Assembly (NCBI GenBank): GCA_019095985.1 | Contig: CM032668.1 | Location: 23,566,924 to 23,630,923, forward strand | Source: Streblospio benedicti | Taxonomy: Eukaryota > Annelida > Polychaeta > Spionida > Spionidae | DNA: 64,000 nt | Direction of reading: 5' to 3' | In this document: positions 62,415 to 64,000 of the stretch, in pieces | Layout: each line of letters starts with the position of its first letter | Position numbering within the stretch: position 1 is the stretch's first letter | Translations under genes and position numbers: made by a program | The notes under the pieces: generated by a model | What the model was told of the DNA's origin: nothing | What the model saw: the letters and a program-made list of their open reading frames with translations, nothing else | The model's database searches: none

Positions 62415-62530
62415 CAGTAAAACCTCCAAAAAGGACCACCTCTCTATTGAGACCACCTCGATAATTAGACCATTTTTCATTTTCCCAAATGGTCACAAAG
62501 CTACCAAAATCAACCTCTGTGGAGACCAAC
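62415..62530. mobile_element. CAGTAGAACC-family MITE, copy 6, truncated
   Basis: It begins TA|CAGTAAAACCTCC with 'gaccacctctctattgag'. The right end is missing. Confidence 0.65.
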
Positions 62531-63084
62531 TCTCCTAACTCAATACAATGTTCATACAGGTCACGCATGATATTGATTACGGGCCTGTGTGGGCACGGGG
62601 CACAGAAGACGCAAAACGTCCCGGGAACACAGCAGCATTTTATGCGTTATTGAGGAGCAATTTAGTTAATGAAAATTCATCATTAATTCAAAGACACACC
62701 GAAAGAAAATGCAAAGCACCATTTTTATCATCATAATTAGCTAAATGAGCATATTCATGTGCACGCCTATATATAACTTAACAAAACTGACAACATCTAC
62801 GGGTTGATATGATATCAATCATTGCAGACGACAGGTCTGACAAGCCACTCCATTGTGTGCAGATTTCCTCAGCAGATAGGACAATACTAGTAAATGGCAA
62901 TTCACCTCAAATTGAATAATTACAGCAATTACAGTAATTACAGTAATTACAGTAAATTTCACCATTTCTAGTTGCAAAAGTGATAACCTCTGTCCGTTGG
63001 TATGATATGAATAACTGCAGACGACAGCTCTCTGGTGCGTAACAATCTACTCAATTGTGTGCAGAATTCTTTATCAGATGTTTT

Positions 63085-63130
63085 ACGCACACGTGCACAC
63101 ACGCACGCACGCACACCCACATGCACACAT
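63085..63130. repeat. CA/CG alternating tract
   Basis: 'acgcacacgtgcacacacgc' and 'acgcacgcacac' alternate purine and pyrimidine, so the tract could adopt Z-DNA. Confidence 0.7.
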
Positions 63131-63190
63131 CCCACACGACAGCGGCGGCCGCCACAGCCGCTGCAATGTGTCTGAGCAGACAACTCACTA

Positions 63191-63352
63191 CAGTAGAACT
63201 GCTCAATAAGTCCATGCCTTGACTAACGTCAAGTGCTCTCAATAGAGAGGTGGTCTCATTACAAAGGTTTATTGTAGTCGCTGCTGAGAGATAAATGGAA
63301 TTATTAGAAAGGTAGTGTCATTAATGAGGTAGTCTGGTGGGGAGGTTCTGTT
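63191..63352. mobile_element. CAGTAGAACC-family MITE, copy 7, decayed
   Basis: It begins TA|CAGTAGAACTGC and contains 'ctcaatagagaggtggtctc'. The right end, near 'gaggttctg', is approximate. Confidence 0.55.
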
Positions 63353-63494
63353 GCGGCCTCGGCACTTCTGGTCGTTGTCACTTGTCTGGTCGGATCTCGC
63401 AGTGGGTGAATATCGAACATTGTAGAAGTTTCATAAAGACAGAAGTTTACTATAGTGTCAATTGTGTTTTCATTATATTCCTATTGTATATGAT

Positions 63495-63536
63495 GTGTGT
63501 TTATGTGTGTGTGCGTGCGTGCGTGCGTGTGTGCGT
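63495..63536. repeat. TG/CG alternating tract, complementary to 63085
   Basis: 'tgtgtgtgcgtgcgtgcgtg' lies about 400 bases from its complement-like partner at 63085-63130. Confidence 0.7.
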
Positions 63537-64000
63537 CATCTGTGTATATAACTGGTCTGCACTGTATACGATTCCCACTGTGGAACTGTCAACGCTTGGC
63601 TTCCCATATAATAGATTTCTTGTCTAAAGTTTACTATATCAAAGAAACTCAAGATAATTGGTGCCAACAGCTGGTGTAGAGGGTTACCCCCAAAAGTGAA
63701 AACAAGATTTCAAACAACTCAAAATCTCCACTAATTAGACTGATTCGATTCACTTCGAATTAGTATATCACAGGCATATTAATACTACAAAGTAAATAAA
63801 AGATTACAGATAGATGAAAAAATATAAATAGAAATAAAATTGAATAGAGATGTACAAATATAATAGAAAAATAAACCATGTGACAAACAAGGAGCAATAA
63901 ACTAAAAAGATATCCATTTAAAATGAAGTCTTGTTTCCATAATGGACCTCGATTAGTTAGATACGTTTTAAACTATGTTGGAAGGCACCACCTTTGTTCT

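Larger units (their letters stand above)
60990..64000. other. Upstream region of the lectin gene; repeats, no gene seen
   Basis: It contains two more CAGTAGAACC-type MITEs (62415-62530, right-truncated; 63191-about 63352, decayed), a 9-bp minisatellite 'attacagta' at 62921-62956, and two alternating purine-pyrimidine tracts. No supported coding exon is found. Confidence 0.45.

Noticed and set aside
62915-62960. A CRISPR-like array at the attacagta repeats
   Set aside because: The units are 9 bp with no spacers, so this is a simple minisatellite.
62968-63242. Cys/Val-rich open frames over the CA/CG tract
   Set aside because: They are translations of a microsatellite, with no splice or domain support.

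Overview
The window is animal nuclear DNA: AT-rich, with split genes, short GC-rich exons in AT-rich introns and intergenic DNA, and many small transposon relics. Gene content (gamma-SNAP, peroxisomal ACOT8, a TALE homeobox gene, an EGF/C-type-lectin gene) points to an invertebrate metazoan. High divergence between two copies of one locus, a SINE, and dense MITEs fit a very polymorphic marine invertebrate. A spiralian is possible, because lineage-specific TALE genes are known there, but this is inference. Three runs of exactly 100 N (9962-10061, 36353-36452, 48020-48119) are scaffold gaps of unknown true size.

Layout. 0.25-2.1 kb (-): a two-exon TALE homeobox gene. 4.1-4.65 kb (+): the last exon of an unidentified gene with a beta-propeller-like start and a coding minisatellite. 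9.3-9.5 kb (-): an isolated last exon resembling the C-terminus of HMG-CoA reductase and ending in SKL. 10.06-13.08 kb: a broken Ty3/gypsy fossil next to an assembly gap. 13.65-23.45 kb (+): a complete nine-exon gamma-SNAP gene (NAPG, 321 aa by phase-consistent exon joining), including an 18-nt microexon. 27.6-36.2 kb (-): a complete eight-exon ACOT8 gene (310 aa, C-terminal AKL). 36.45-43.1 kb (-): a second, near-identical ACOT8 locus that starts after a gap and lacks the last exon. 46.8-47.9 kb (-): two phase 1-1 cysteine-rich module exons. 49.8-61.0 kb (-): a secreted EGF/C-type-lectin gene in which an EGF-EGF-CTLD cassette is tandemly duplicated and one CTLD copy has lost its second half.

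The most unusual theme is damage and repair at exon edges. Copies of exon heads or tails, with their splice signals, lie in the introns of NAPG (exon 5 head, exon 5 tail, exon 7 head about five times) and of ACOT8 copy B (exon 6 tail). Several working splice sites sit inside or directly against mobile DNA: a PIF/Harbinger-like MITE supplies the NAPG exon 5 acceptor region, a LINE tail precedes the exon 9 acceptor, and a tRNA-derived SINE starts a few bases after the ACOT8 exon 2 donor.

The duplicated ACOT8 block is split by a 100-N gap and has several presence/absence insertions between copies. It may be two haplotypes placed in series rather than a true tandem duplication. NAPG acts in membrane-fusion recycling and ACOT8 in peroxisomal acyl-CoA hydrolysis. 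The neighbours show no operon-like relation.
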